Shown here one piece after another: positions 1-7,215 of a stretch of DNA of 14,799 nt; position 1 is the first letter of the stretch; each line of letters starts with the position of its first letter. The notes beneath the pieces are model-generated. The model saw only the letters and a list, made by a program, of their open reading frames with translations, was not told where the DNA came from and did no database searches. Origin of the DNA: Methanomassiliicoccus sp. UBA386 (GTDB lineage: Archaea > Thermoplasmatota > Thermoplasmata > Methanomassiliicoccales > Methanomassiliicoccaceae); assembly GCA_002498285.1 (NCBI GenBank), contig DAGU01000055.1, forward strand, positions 1-14,799, given 5' to 3'. The position numbers and the translations under genes are program-made.

Positions 1-104
1 TCGGTGACGATGCGGCGCCGGAGAACGAACCGCCGTTGCTGTACATGGCCATTGCAGCCGGCGCCATCGCGCTGGCCGCTACGCTGCTCATTCGTAGAAA
101 ATAA
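1..104 (+). CDS. C-terminal end of a membrane-anchored protein (partial)
   Basis: Only the last 33 codons are in the window, in the frame starting at base 3 and ending at TAA 102-104. They encode a short acidic/proline stretch (GDDAAPENEPP), one hydrophobic helix of about 17 residues rich in Ala, Ile and Leu, and a terminal RRK. That is the usual layout of a C-terminal transmembrane anchor with a positive cytoplasmic stop-transfer tail, so the missing part is probably outside the cell, for example a surface or S-layer-like protein. The function of the body of the protein cannot be judged. The gene converges on L15e with only 23 bp between the stop codons. Confidence 0.6.
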   Translation, partial: GDDAAPENEPPLLYMAIAAGAIALAATLLIRRK

Positions 105-112
105 AAAAGAGG
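98..112 (-). terminator. Oligo-T terminator behind rpl15e
   Basis: On the minus strand, 16 nt after the L15e stop codon, the sequence reads CTCTTTTTTATTTTC. Archaeal RNA polymerase terminates on such non-template T-tracts without needing a hairpin. The tract overlaps the last codons and stop of the convergent plus-strand gene. The call rests on sequence appearance only. Confidence 0.5.
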
Positions 113-127
113 ATGGAAGGAAGGGGT

Positions 128-769
128 TTACTTGCCCTGGTGCTTGTGAGCGTTGATGGAGGGGCGGACCTTCTCGGCGCCCTTGCCCTTCCACTTCAGC
201 CCGCGACCGGCCTTGCCCGCGGCGGTGAGTCCGCGGAAGGCACGGTTCTTGTGCTGCTTCTCGCAGATCCAGTTGATGTTCTTGTCCGCCTTGATCACGG
301 GGTGATGCGGGTCCACCAGAATGATCTCGAACCACTCATGGAGTCCGTCCTGTCCCACCCAGTAGGAGTTCAGGACCTCGAGGTTGGGATACCGCTTGGC
401 GCACCTCTCCTCGGCGATCCTCTGCAGGCTCTTGCCGGTGGTGAGCTTGTTGATACCGCGGCGCTTGGCGCGGCGGCCCTTGCGGATCTGCCTCTTGCGC
501 AGGGAGCCCTTGCGGACCCTGCCGCGGACCACGACGAAGCCCTGCTTGGCCTTGTAGCCGAGCTTCCTCGCCCTGTCCAGGCGGGTGGGGTGTTCGACCC
601 TGATATAATTCTCATCCTTGCGCCACTGAATGAGGCGCTCCCACTGCGCCTGCTTCACATAGCTCTCGGACGGCGTGTTCCACGCCTCTGCAATGTAATG
701 GTACATGTCCTTCCCGCTTACGGGCCTCTTGACCTCTTCTTCGGAAAGGTTCTCGATTTCGTTTGCCAT
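128..769 (-). CDS. rpl15e: 50S ribosomal protein L15e
   Basis: This is a structural protein of the large ribosomal subunit, found in archaea and eukaryotes. The body is typical of the family: MYHYIAEAW near the start, a very basic middle (residues about 75-115, with RGRVRKGSLRKRQ), then YPNLEVLNSYWVGQDG and a Lys/Gly-rich end. The full frame is 213 residues, about 20 more than usual, because 21 residues (ANEIENLSEEEVKRP...) precede the normal family start at Met22. The upstream ATG at 769 has a clear Shine-Dalgarno GGTGA at 776-780, six nt away, so I call the long form. Met22 (codon at 706) has a weaker GGGAAGG in front and would give the standard 192-residue length. The gene is probably monocistronic, with a TATA box near 872-887 and an oligo-T terminator after the stop. 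Confidence 0.95.
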   Translation of the reverse strand: MANEIENLSEEEVKRPVSGKDMYHYIAEAWNTPSESYVKQAQWERLIQWRKDENYIRVEHPTRLDRARKLGYKAKQGFVVVRGRVRKGSLRKRQIRKGRRAKRRGINKLTTGKSLQRIAEERCAKRYPNLEVLNSYWVGQDGLHEWFEIILVDPHHPVIKADKNINWICEKQHKNRAFRGLTAAGKAGRGLKWKGKGAEKVRPSINAHKHQGK

Positions 770-871
770 ATGCGTTCACCTTGCCTTGCGGCGTTTATGG
801 ATTCACCCACCGGAGCGGGCACATCTCCTACGAGATAGGTTCTCGTGACTAGGGGCTGGGAACCCCTCCAC

Positions 872-887
872 CCATATATAATATTTT
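872..887 (-). promoter_or_regulatory. TATA box / promoter of rpl15e
   Basis: On the minus strand the sequence reads AAAATATTATATATGG, an AT island in GC-rich surroundings about 100-115 nt upstream of the L15e start. With archaeal spacing (TATA centre about 26 nt before the start of transcription) the mRNA would begin near 850-858, giving an 80-90 nt leader. The leader contains overlapping inverted repeats at 823-846. Confidence 0.6.
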
Positions 888-908
888 ATGGGGGCGCGAG
901 GTCCAGGT

Positions 909-1328
909 TCACTCTGCGAGAGCCGTCTCGATCGCCAGGAGGTCTCCCTCCAGCTGCTCGATGGCCCCTTCCTTGTAGCACCTGACCGATCCGCATTTAC
1001 TTCCCGATAGATAGAATCCCATGCGCTTCATTTCCCTCAGCGCCGATGCTCTTTTTTGCAGAAGATCGAGATCGCACTCCTCTCCTTCCTCCGCGGCCAG
1101 GGGCACGCAGATCTCCAGAGCATACCTCATGCGATCCTCCTCACGGTCGATCCCGAGCATGGCCATCATCCCCACCAGCAGCAGCTGCAGGTCCACTTGG
1201 TTGATGCTCCGCTGGATGATCTGATTGAGCGAGTTCATGTCCAGCGTGCGGCGTTCTTCGTTCAGCGCAAGCGAGCCGTTGGCCCATTCTCCGATAAGCT
1301 GCAGTCTTCCTGTCAGATCCGACACCAT
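909..1328 (-). CDS. Uncharacterised 139-residue protein with four cysteines
   Basis: I do not recognise this protein. It looks soluble and largely helical: a hydrophobic segment at 48-60 (LQLLLVGMMAMLGI) is followed by alternating charged helices, with an acidic C-terminus. It has four cysteines, at 74, 85, 112 and 117, the last two as C-x4-C inside GSKCGSVRCYKEG. A small metal site or disulfides are possible, but the spacing matches no zinc motif I know. It lies 69 nt downstream of polB on the same strand. No Shine-Dalgarno precedes the ATG. A TTTAAC element about 25 nt upstream (1351-1356) would fit a leaderless transcript, so it may be transcribed separately from polB. Met31 is an alternative start. 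The reading frame has the GC-rich coding style of its neighbours, which is the main reason to call it a gene. Confidence 0.7.
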   Translation of the reverse strand: MVSDLTGRLQLIGEWANGSLALNEERRTLDMNSLNQIIQRSINQVDLQLLLVGMMAMLGIDREEDRMRYALEICVPLAAEEGEECDLDLLQKRASALREMKRMGFYLSGSKCGSVRCYKEGAIEQLEGDLLAIETALAE

Positions 1329-1349
1329 CGTTAGGACGTCCCGGCAGGA

Positions 1350-1358
1350 AGTTAAAGC
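1350..1358 (-). promoter_or_regulatory. Possible TATA box for the 139-residue orphan
   Basis: The minus strand reads CTTTAACTT, centred about 25-27 nt before the ATG at 1328. The ATG has no ribosome binding site, which would suit a leaderless mRNA from this element. The match is weak; transcription continuing from polB is an equally good alternative. Confidence 0.3.
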
Positions 1359-1397
1359 TAACCATCTGGCTTTGAATGTTGATAAGAGGGCGGCCCC

Positions 1398-4300
1398 TCA
1401 CATAAAATCGCGCAGATCGAGCTTTCTTCCCGCCTTCTTCTCCGGCTTGCTCTTCGTCTTGGCCGGGCCGGGGGAGGAGAACGCGACGTCGAACAGGGTC
1501 GCCTGCTGGGAGCCGGTCATGAGGTCCCTCTCTCCCCAGCCGAACACCTCGGTGGCGCGGGCGGCGGTCTGCGCTATCCGCTCGGCATAGTACCGACAGT
1601 CGGGCTGGTGCTCGAACGGCCGCCCCGAAACGTACGGCTCGACCTCCTGCGGGGTCTTCCTGGAGTCGGTGACGATCCACGAGACCTTCATTCCAGGGAT
1701 GAAGTCGTAGCCCATGGCCATGAGCTTCTTGGCCGTCTGCACGTTGGCCTGCGAGTCCGGGTCCTTGTAGGCGTTGAACGGCTTGCACGTGCGGGATATC
1801 ACGAGCTCCTCGATGGGCACGTCGCACGCCAGGGCCCTGGAGACGGTCTCGCGGGCTACCTTCACGCCTTCCTCCGGATTGCCGTCCAGGATCTTCTCGA
1901 ACACCTCGCTGAGGACCTGGCTCTGCAGGTCGAAGGAATCGGTCCTCCGTATCTCATAGCCCCGGACGATCGTCCCCTGCGTCGGCCAGACGGTGCGCCC
2001 CACGTAGCGCTTCTTCTTACCGTGCGAGAACAGCGATTCGAACACCTTCTCGAACTCCATAGTGGAGAACTCCCTCGAGAACTGCTCGGCGATCTCCGTG
2101 CCGAACGCCACGGTCGCATCCAGATCATCGTGCGGGGACTGCAGGAACAGTGAGTCGGTATTGTGTAATAATATCTGGCCGCAGCTGTCCACGAAAGCAT
2201 GAGTGCCCTTTACTGAAAGATCGTATACGTACCCGTCATATTTTTCCTCTCTTATTTTGCTCCTTAACAAATTGTTGTAATTGTTGATCGTCCTGGTTAT
2301 GCAGTAGGTATCCCTCTCCGGTCTGTATCTTACAGCATATTTTTTATTTAACTGGTTGAGCAGAAGGCTTATACCGCAGGTCAATTGCAGCGATCTGGTC
2401 TCGTATTTGAAGCAGGCTTTCTTATATTCGCTTGAATAAGAAAGCTTTTTGTTCGTTATTTTGCCTCCATCTCCCTTTATCATTTCCTCAAGCAAAGCTT
2501 CTTTATATCTATCCTCTACATGAAATATGAAATCAGGGAGCTTTTTCCCATAACTTTTCTGCCCGCATAGCTCCCTGAAGAATATGGCTGCCATTTGGTT
2601 CATCATCTGCAGCTTGTGCGTATGGTCAGTATACAGGACCGTAGCTTCGCCCTGTTTGTTATTGTAGGTCAATTTTCTTGTCCCTGTCGTCGACCTAATT
2701 ATATTTGCGGTTGCCCCAGAAAAGAGCATATAATAGTCTTTCTGGATCTGTTCGAGCCATGTCCTGTCCGAAGAGGATATGCAGGCCCCATTTCTCGTTG
2801 TGGTCTCAACCGTTGAGCTGCTTCCTTCTGCAATGTAGGCTCCAAGGATCCTGCACAAGGCCTCGAATTCAGGGCTGCCTTTCTCAATGAATCTTTTTAA
2901 CTTTATCGGGTTCTTCCTGTTGGTCCAACTGAACCAGACATGATCGTCATCTTTCTTGAGCTCTGATCTCTTGATCGAACCTTTGTATGTGGTTTCGTAT
3001 GAGTAGTGCTTGAGCAGCTCATACATATCCAGTGTCTCTATCTCTTTTACTGGAGGTATCTCCTCTACCCGTATCATGCATTTTTCTAGCATGTCATTGG
3101 GGCGTGTCTCCAATAGTTCGCCATCTTGCCAGGTCATAAAGGAGTGGTCTTCCGTCGTTACGCTCTCCCCGAACTTTTGGCTGACCCTGAATATTTTCTT
3201 GTCTGTTCTATGTCTTACGATCTCGGTTATCTCAGACCATGTGCTCTTTCCCGATGGCAGCATTGAAAGTGCTCGGTACCCATGGAGGGATATTACTTCC
3301 TTCTCTCCTCTTTTCTTAATTTTTTTCTTATTTTCATTGAACAGTTCTTCGATGTTTTTTATCTGGATGATCCCTTCAGGATCGAGTATTGTTACGAACC
3401 TGTCGCCAGTTATGCTATCTCCGTAGATGACATTGTGGTCAGCCTCTTCCAGACGCTTGATGAGCGTCTTGACGGTCTCCCTGGCAAAGGAGGTGATGGC
3501 CGAGCCGATGTTGTGGTCCGTGAACCGGTAGAAGGACGACGCGAACACGCCGTAGAAGGCGTTCATGAGGATCTTGACCGCTTCCTGCAGACCGTTGAGG
3601 TACCGCCGTTCGTCGGCGTCGTCGGAGGCCTTCATCCTCCTCTTGATATCGTCCCTCTGCGCCATCAGGTCGCCGAGTATGCGAGGCAGCAGCCCCGCCT
3701 TCCTCTCCCCGCTCATGAACCTGGCCCCGTTGGGGGCGATGATCTCGCCGTCATCGCTCAGCGTGGTGAAGCAGATGTTCTTGCTGATGATGAGCGAGGG
3801 GTACATCGACTTGAAGTCCAGCACGATGACCCAGTGGTACAGCCCCGGCTCGATGGTGTGCACGTACCCGCCCTCGATGGATTCGTCCTCGTTGTCATAC
3901 CGCGATGTGAGCGGAACGCCGACAGGCCCGAAGGGCGCCGGCACGCGGTCCGCCTCGCGTATGAGGATGGAATCGATCAGGGTGCTGTTCCCCGAGGTCA
4001 GCACGTCCTCCATGGGCAGCTTGGACACGGCGGAGAGGTCCATCGTGCGGCGAAGCGTCTCGATGTGCTCCAGGATCCCCAGGGCCAGCTCGGCGTCCTT
4101 GAGGCAGTACTTCACCACCCGGTCGGGGTTGCGCTCCCACTCCTCGTCCATCTTGGAGGGGTCGACGTCTAGTTTTTCCTCTCCCAGCACCAGCTTGGCC
4201 ACGTGGTTGAGCGTCTCCTGCTTGGGCCGCAGGGCCATCTTGGCCGCCCACCAGGCATCCACCACCAGCCGGCCATTGATCTTCCAGCCGCGCTGCCCCG

Positions 4301-5087
4301 AGCGCCGAGGCTCGCTGAGGTCCCTCCCCCATCGGCATAGGTCCGCCCCGCAGACCTGGGCCCTCTCCATCACCGTCGGTATGTCGTAGTTGTCGATGTT
4401 GTATCCTGTGATGGCGTCCGGGTCCTCATCCTGGATGACCCTGGTGAACTCCTCGATGATCTCCTTCTCCGTCCCCAGGATGGGCTTTCCCTGGCGCAAG
4501 GCCCCATCCTCTCGTATGACGTAGCAGATGGTGAGGATGTTGCCGTCGCGGATGCTGTTCTCGATGTCGAAGGACATCACCTTGAGGGCCGGATTGAAGG
4601 GCTCCAGCGTCGAGATGTCCGGCCTGCTGTTCTTCCTGGCGACGTCGATCATCAGGTCGGTGGTGTAATTCCCCTTGACCTCCTCTCCGACTATCTGGAC
4701 GCAGGCGCCGAGGTCGTTGTCGTAGATGAATCGGTGATGGAACGGTATGTCGGCCGCCAGGACCTCGAACTGTCGCCTCAGCCTGGAGCGAAAATCGGGG
4801 ACCAGCCAGGGGAAGCGGACCACCACCTTGGCGGCCCTGCGCATCTGTCCGCGATGGAACAACTGGATGCTCTCGACCCTGCGCACGTCGGGGTCCTTCC
4901 GAAGCGTCTCCACGGTGGCGTCGTCCGGCTCCACCAGGTGGAAGTACGGTTCGAAACCGACGTAACGGGCCATGAGGGAGCGCCCGTCCTCCACTTTGCC
5001 ATAAAGCTCCACGGACAGCTGGTCATCTTCCGTGCGGCGGTAGGTGGCGCTGAGCAGTCTGGCGTTCCATCGTCCCACTCTTTTCAC
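1398..5087 (-). CDS. polB: Family-B DNA polymerase I with in-frame intein
   Basis: This is a replicative/repair DNA polymerase with 3'-5' proofreading. The precursor is 1229 residues: extein residues 1-557 and 977-1229 (810 in total, normal for archaeal PolB) plus a 419-residue intein. Exonuclease motifs: Exo I MSFDIE (Asp174, Glu176), Exo II GYNIDNYDIP (Asp232) and Exo III YCLKDAEL (Tyr327, Asp331). Polymerase motifs: A VLDFKSMYPSLI (Asp424), B KILMNAFYG (Lys505, Asn509, Tyr512, Gly513), and C YGD/TDS, split by the intein after Asp557. GGYV is at 407 and KKKRY at 1024. Near the C-terminus QATLFDVAF (1195-1203) resembles a PCNA-binding box, followed by a Lys-rich tail. The start is GTG at 5087; it overlaps the stop of the upstream GTPase as GTGA, with GAGG just before it, so translation is probably coupled. 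All catalytic residues I looked for are present, so the spliced enzyme should be active. Confidence 0.97.
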   Translation of the reverse strand: MKRVGRWNARLLSATYRRTEDDQLSVELYGKVEDGRSLMARYVGFEPYFHLVEPDDATVETLRKDPDVRRVESIQLFHRGQMRRAAKVVVRFPWLVPDFRSRLRRQFEVLAADIPFHHRFIYDNDLGACVQIVGEEVKGNYTTDLMIDVARKNSRPDISTLEPFNPALKVMSFDIENSIRDGNILTICYVIREDGALRQGKPILGTEKEIIEEFTRVIQDEDPDAITGYNIDNYDIPTVMERAQVCGADLCRWGRDLSEPRRSGQRGWKINGRLVVDAWWAAKMALRPKQETLNHVAKLVLGEEKLDVDPSKMDEEWERNPDRVVKYCLKDAELALGILEHIETLRRTMDLSAVSKLPMEDVLTSGNSTLIDSILIREADRVPAPFGPVGVPLTSRYDNEDESIEGGYVHTIEPGLYHWVIVLDFKSMYPSLIISKNICFTTLSDDGEIIAPNGARFMSGERKAGLLPRILGDLMAQRDDIKRRMKASDDADERRYLNGLQEAVKILMNAFYGVFASSFYRFTDHNIGSAITSFARETVKTLIKRLEEADHNVIYGDSITGDRFVTILDPEGIIQIKNIEELFNENKKKIKKRGEKEVISLHGYRALSMLPSGKSTWSEITEIVRHRTDKKIFRVSQKFGESVTTEDHSFMTWQDGELLETRPNDMLEKCMIRVEEIPPVKEIETLDMYELLKHYSYETTYKGSIKRSELKKDDDHVWFSWTNRKNPIKLKRFIEKGSPEFEALCRILGAYIAEGSSSTVETTTRNGACISSSDRTWLEQIQKDYYMLFSGATANIIRSTTGTRKLTYNNKQGEATVLYTDHTHKLQMMNQMAAIFFRELCGQKSYGKKLPDFIFHVEDRYKEALLEEMIKGDGGKITNKKLSYSSEYKKACFKYETRSLQLTCGISLLLNQLNKKYAVRYRPERDTYCITRTINNYNNLLRSKIREEKYDGYVYDLSVKGTHAFVDSCGQILLHNTDSLFLQSPHDDLDATVAFGTEIAEQFSREFSTMEFEKVFESLFSHGKKKRYVGRTVWPTQGTIVRGYEIRRTDSFDLQSQVLSEVFEKILDGNPEEGVKVARETVSRALACDVPIEELVISRTCKPFNAYKDPDSQANVQTAKKLMAMGYDFIPGMKVSWIVTDSRKTPQEVEPYVSGRPFEHQPDCRYYAERIAQTAARATEVFGWGERDLMTGSQQATLFDVAFSSPGPAKTKSKPEKKAGRKLDLRDFM
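2160..3416 (-). other. Intein with LAGLIDADG homing endonuclease, pol-c site of PolB
   Basis: This is a protein intron of 419 residues (precursor residues 558-976). It begins with Ser (SITGDRF, block A), has TTEDH (644-648, block B) and ends YDLSVKGTHAFV...GQILLHN (blocks F and G), so the penultimate His975 and terminal Asn976 are intact. The +1 extein residue is Thr977. These are the residues needed for splicing. Between the splicing halves are two LAGLIDADG-type helices: CRILGAYIAEG (745-755, acid at Glu754) and LLEEMIKGDGG (865-875, acid at Asp873). This points to a potentially active homing endonuclease. The insertion between YGD and TDS is the pol-c site also used by Thermococcus polymerase inteins. 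The DNA is clearly more AT-rich than the flanks: by hand count 19 of 60 bases are G/C at 2401-2460, against 34 of 60 at 1681-1740. Confidence 0.95.
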
Positions 5088-6274
5088 TTCCTCGATACAA
5101 TGGTGATCACGTCGTCGTTCTGGAGCTCGTAATCGTTGCCGACGACGCGGTGCGTTCTGACGTTGATGGCCCTTATGAAATTTTCTCCCAGGTCGGTGTG
5201 CACCTTGTAGGCCAGTTCCCTGGCGGTGGTGCCCCTGGGCACCATGAAGGCGTCGGGAAGCACCCTGCCTTCATGATCGGTCAGGCGGGTCTCGTCCTCC
5301 ACCGGGTACACCACGATCTGGTCCAGCAGGCGGTACGCCGCCATCTCCAGGCACTGCTGCACCCCGGTGCCGCCGAACCGTTCGATGTTGCTCCCAAGCA
5401 TGTCGATGGCCTTGGTCTGGGCGGCGTTCAGCCTTGACGGGTCGGGGACCGTGAACGACGCATCCCCGGGGAGATACTCGATCAGCTTCGACTTGGCGGC
5501 CCGCTTGAGCGCCAGCTCGGTCTCTGCCAATGTCGGGACGGTCATGGGCCCCAGGGCCTCGGTCAGCCTTTTCAGCGTGGCATCGTCGGCCCGGTCCGCC
5601 TTGTTCAGGGCGATGATCATGGGTTTGGCCTGCCGCCTGATGGCGTCCGATATGCGGAACATGATCTCTTCGTCCCACGTCTGCGGGTTCTCGGGAGGCT
5701 GCACCTCGCGGAGGGCGGCGTTGACATGGCCGGACGTCACGCCCAGTCCCGTCAGCCGCTCGTGGATGAGCAGCTCTATGCTCTTGCCCTCCATGTGGGC
5801 CTGGCGGGCGCTCCTCTCCCACCCTCGGTCCAGTATGCCCTTCATCCACATGGCGATCTCCCGCTCCAGGAACCGTACGTCCTCCAGGGGGTCGTGGGAG
5901 CCTGCTGGTACTGTGCTACCCTCTATATCGGTCGCGCCGGAGGCATCGACCACGTGTATGAGGGCGTCGGCCTGCCTCAGGTCGTCGAGGAACTGGTTTC
6001 CCAGGCCGCGGCCCTGGTGGGCGTCCGGCACCAGGCCGGCCACGTCCAATAGCTCAACGGGTATCAGGCGGGTGCCGTTCTCGCAAGCGGCGTTCCGGGG
6101 CACGCACTGCGTCCCCAGCTCCACGTGCGGACATTTTCCTCGAACGTAGCCCACGCCCCGGTTGGCCTTGATGGTGGTGAACGGATAGGAGGCGATCTCC
6201 ACGGTAGCCAGCGTGGCTGAGCAAAAGAAAGTTGACTTGCCGACGTTGGGTTTACCGACGATACCGATCTGCAT
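5084..6274 (-). CDS. Ygr210/YchF-like GTP-binding protein with TGS domain
   Basis: This is an Obg-superfamily P-loop GTPase, probably ribosome- or translation-associated. Called from the ATG at 6274 it is 396 residues and starts MQIGIVGKPNVGKST, so the G1 loop lies at residues 7-15. G3 is DVAG in LLDVAGLVPDAH, and G4 is NKAD in ALNKADRADD. A canonical NKxD favours GTP and separates it from true YchF/Ola1, where this motif is NxxE and ATP is preferred; the archaeal/fungal Ygr210 branch fits better. The last 70 residues form a TGS domain (PRGTTARELAYKVH ... NDDVITIVSRK). The frame is open 23 residues further upstream to an ATG at 6343, but the 6274 start has GAGG at 6281-6284, begins like other members, and lies just downstream of a possible TATA (CATATTTCTA, 6306-6315). 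The stop overlaps the polB start by 4 nt, which points to one operon. Confidence 0.92.
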   Translation of the reverse strand: MQIGIVGKPNVGKSTFFCSATLATVEIASYPFTTIKANRGVGYVRGKCPHVELGTQCVPRNAACENGTRLIPVELLDVAGLVPDAHQGRGLGNQFLDDLRQADALIHVVDASGATDIEGSTVPAGSHDPLEDVRFLEREIAMWMKGILDRGWERSARQAHMEGKSIELLIHERLTGLGVTSGHVNAALREVQPPENPQTWDEEIMFRISDAIRRQAKPMIIALNKADRADDATLKRLTEALGPMTVPTLAETELALKRAAKSKLIEYLPGDASFTVPDPSRLNAAQTKAIDMLGSNIERFGGTGVQQCLEMAAYRLLDQIVVYPVEDETRLTDHEGRVLPDAFMVPRGTTARELAYKVHTDLGENFIRAINVRTHRVVGNDYELQNDDVITIVSRK

Positions 6275-6396
6275 TTCCTGCCTCGGATTCAGAATGGTCC
6301 CGCCATAGAAATATGATTGCACTGCCCGCACGGCGAATGTCATCGTTCTGCAGTTTTCATCGATATGGTGCGACGTTAAGCCGTCGGCTCAAGAGC

Positions 6397-7173
6397 TCAC
6401 CGCGGAGCGCTCATCCCTGGGCGTTCGGGGAACGCCACGTTCGATCTTCCGACGATGAACGACGACAGCATGTCCTCGGCCATCTGCCTCGCCAGCCCGA
6501 TGGGGGCGGCGAAGCTGAGCGAGTCGGGCGAGAACCAGGCGTTGCCGGTGGGATCAACGGGGCCGACGTACGCGACGTCGCGGGGCGCCCCGGAAGCCAT
6601 CCCCGCGGCGTAGGTGACCATGGAGGCGCAGGACGCCCCGGCGGGCATGAGGACCGAATGGAAGATGTCCTCCTTGCGATAGTGGACCAGGCCTCCGAGG
6701 TTCCTGACCTGTTCGGCCGTTCCGATCACCAGCATGGGCCGTACCGCCATCTCGTCCGTCACGGCGTCCGCTCCGGAGATGACGATGTAGCGGCCAGGCG
6801 GTGTGATCCCTCCAGGCGCCTGGAGGAACCTCTGGGCCGCTTCGGGGGAAGGCTTCAGCAGCTCGGCCTCTCCGCCGCGGAAGTCAGGAGTGCCGGTGGA
6901 CAGGAAGTATGGCAGTTGGGGCATCGCGGGAGCGAATCCTAGCCACATGAGGCCGCCGGGGCAGCATCTCTCCCGGACATCCTTCCCGATGACCATGGGC
7001 GGGAGCGAGCGGTCGGAGGCGCTCTTCAATAAAGCCCTGGCCACGCACCGGTCCACCTGGCCCATGGGGACGGCGCCCTGCGGCACTTCGTCCGATCCAA
7101 GCACGAACAGCGGCCGGCGCTCCAAACGGACGAAGCGCTCGAACCGGTCATTGACCTCTGCCAGCGTGAGCAT
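6397..7173 (-). CDS. DUF169 family protein
   Basis: This is a conserved protein of unknown function, 258 residues, soluble, with no signal peptide. Family features visible are RCCPGG followed by WLGF (residues 69-80), a central VIGTAEQVRNLGGLVHY segment, GASCASMVTY (about 180-190), and the SFAAPIGLARQMAEDM helix near the end. Cysteines at 43, 70, 71 and in GASC could bind a metal or cofactor; this is inference from conservation in the family as I remember it. Members are common in methanogens and other anaerobes, but no reaction is established. The ATG at 7173 has no Shine-Dalgarno. An ATAAAAATA element at 7207-7215, overlapping the ksgA stop, would give a very short leader. The gene is therefore probably transcribed from its own promoter, not simply as the last gene of the ksgA operon. 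Confidence 0.8.
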   Translation of the reverse strand: MLTLAEVNDRFERFVRLERRPLFVLGSDEVPQGAVPMGQVDRCVARALLKSASDRSLPPMVIGKDVRERCCPGGLMWLGFAPAMPQLPYFLSTGTPDFRGGEAELLKPSPEAAQRFLQAPGGITPPGRYIVISGADAVTDEMAVRPMLVIGTAEQVRNLGGLVHYRKEDIFHSVLMPAGASCASMVTYAAGMASGAPRDVAYVGPVDPTGNAWFSPDSLSFAAPIGLARQMAEDMLSSFIVGRSNVAFPERPGMSAPR

Positions 7174-7206
7174 ATGGTCGCCCTGACGAAGGAGGGGCGG
7201 AACGCC

Positions 7207-7215
7207 TATTTTTAT
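7207..7215 (-). promoter_or_regulatory. Possible TATA box of the DUF169 gene
   Basis: The minus strand reads ATAAAAATA, centred 38 nt before the ATG at 7173 and overlapping the ksgA stop codon. With normal spacing the transcript would start about 10-15 nt before the ATG. The absence of a ribosome binding site agrees with a short-leader mRNA. Confidence 0.4.

Noticed and set aside
113..838. Long plus-strand frame opposite rpl15e
   Set aside because: It is antisense to a clear ribosomal protein gene, with low-complexity Leu/Ala/Val content typical of the reverse of a GC-rich gene.
3282..4172. 296-codon plus-strand frame opposite polB
   Set aside because: It spans the intein border and the polymerase domain on the other strand, with no ribosome binding site or familiar motif. 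GC-rich codons on the opposite strand explain the openness.
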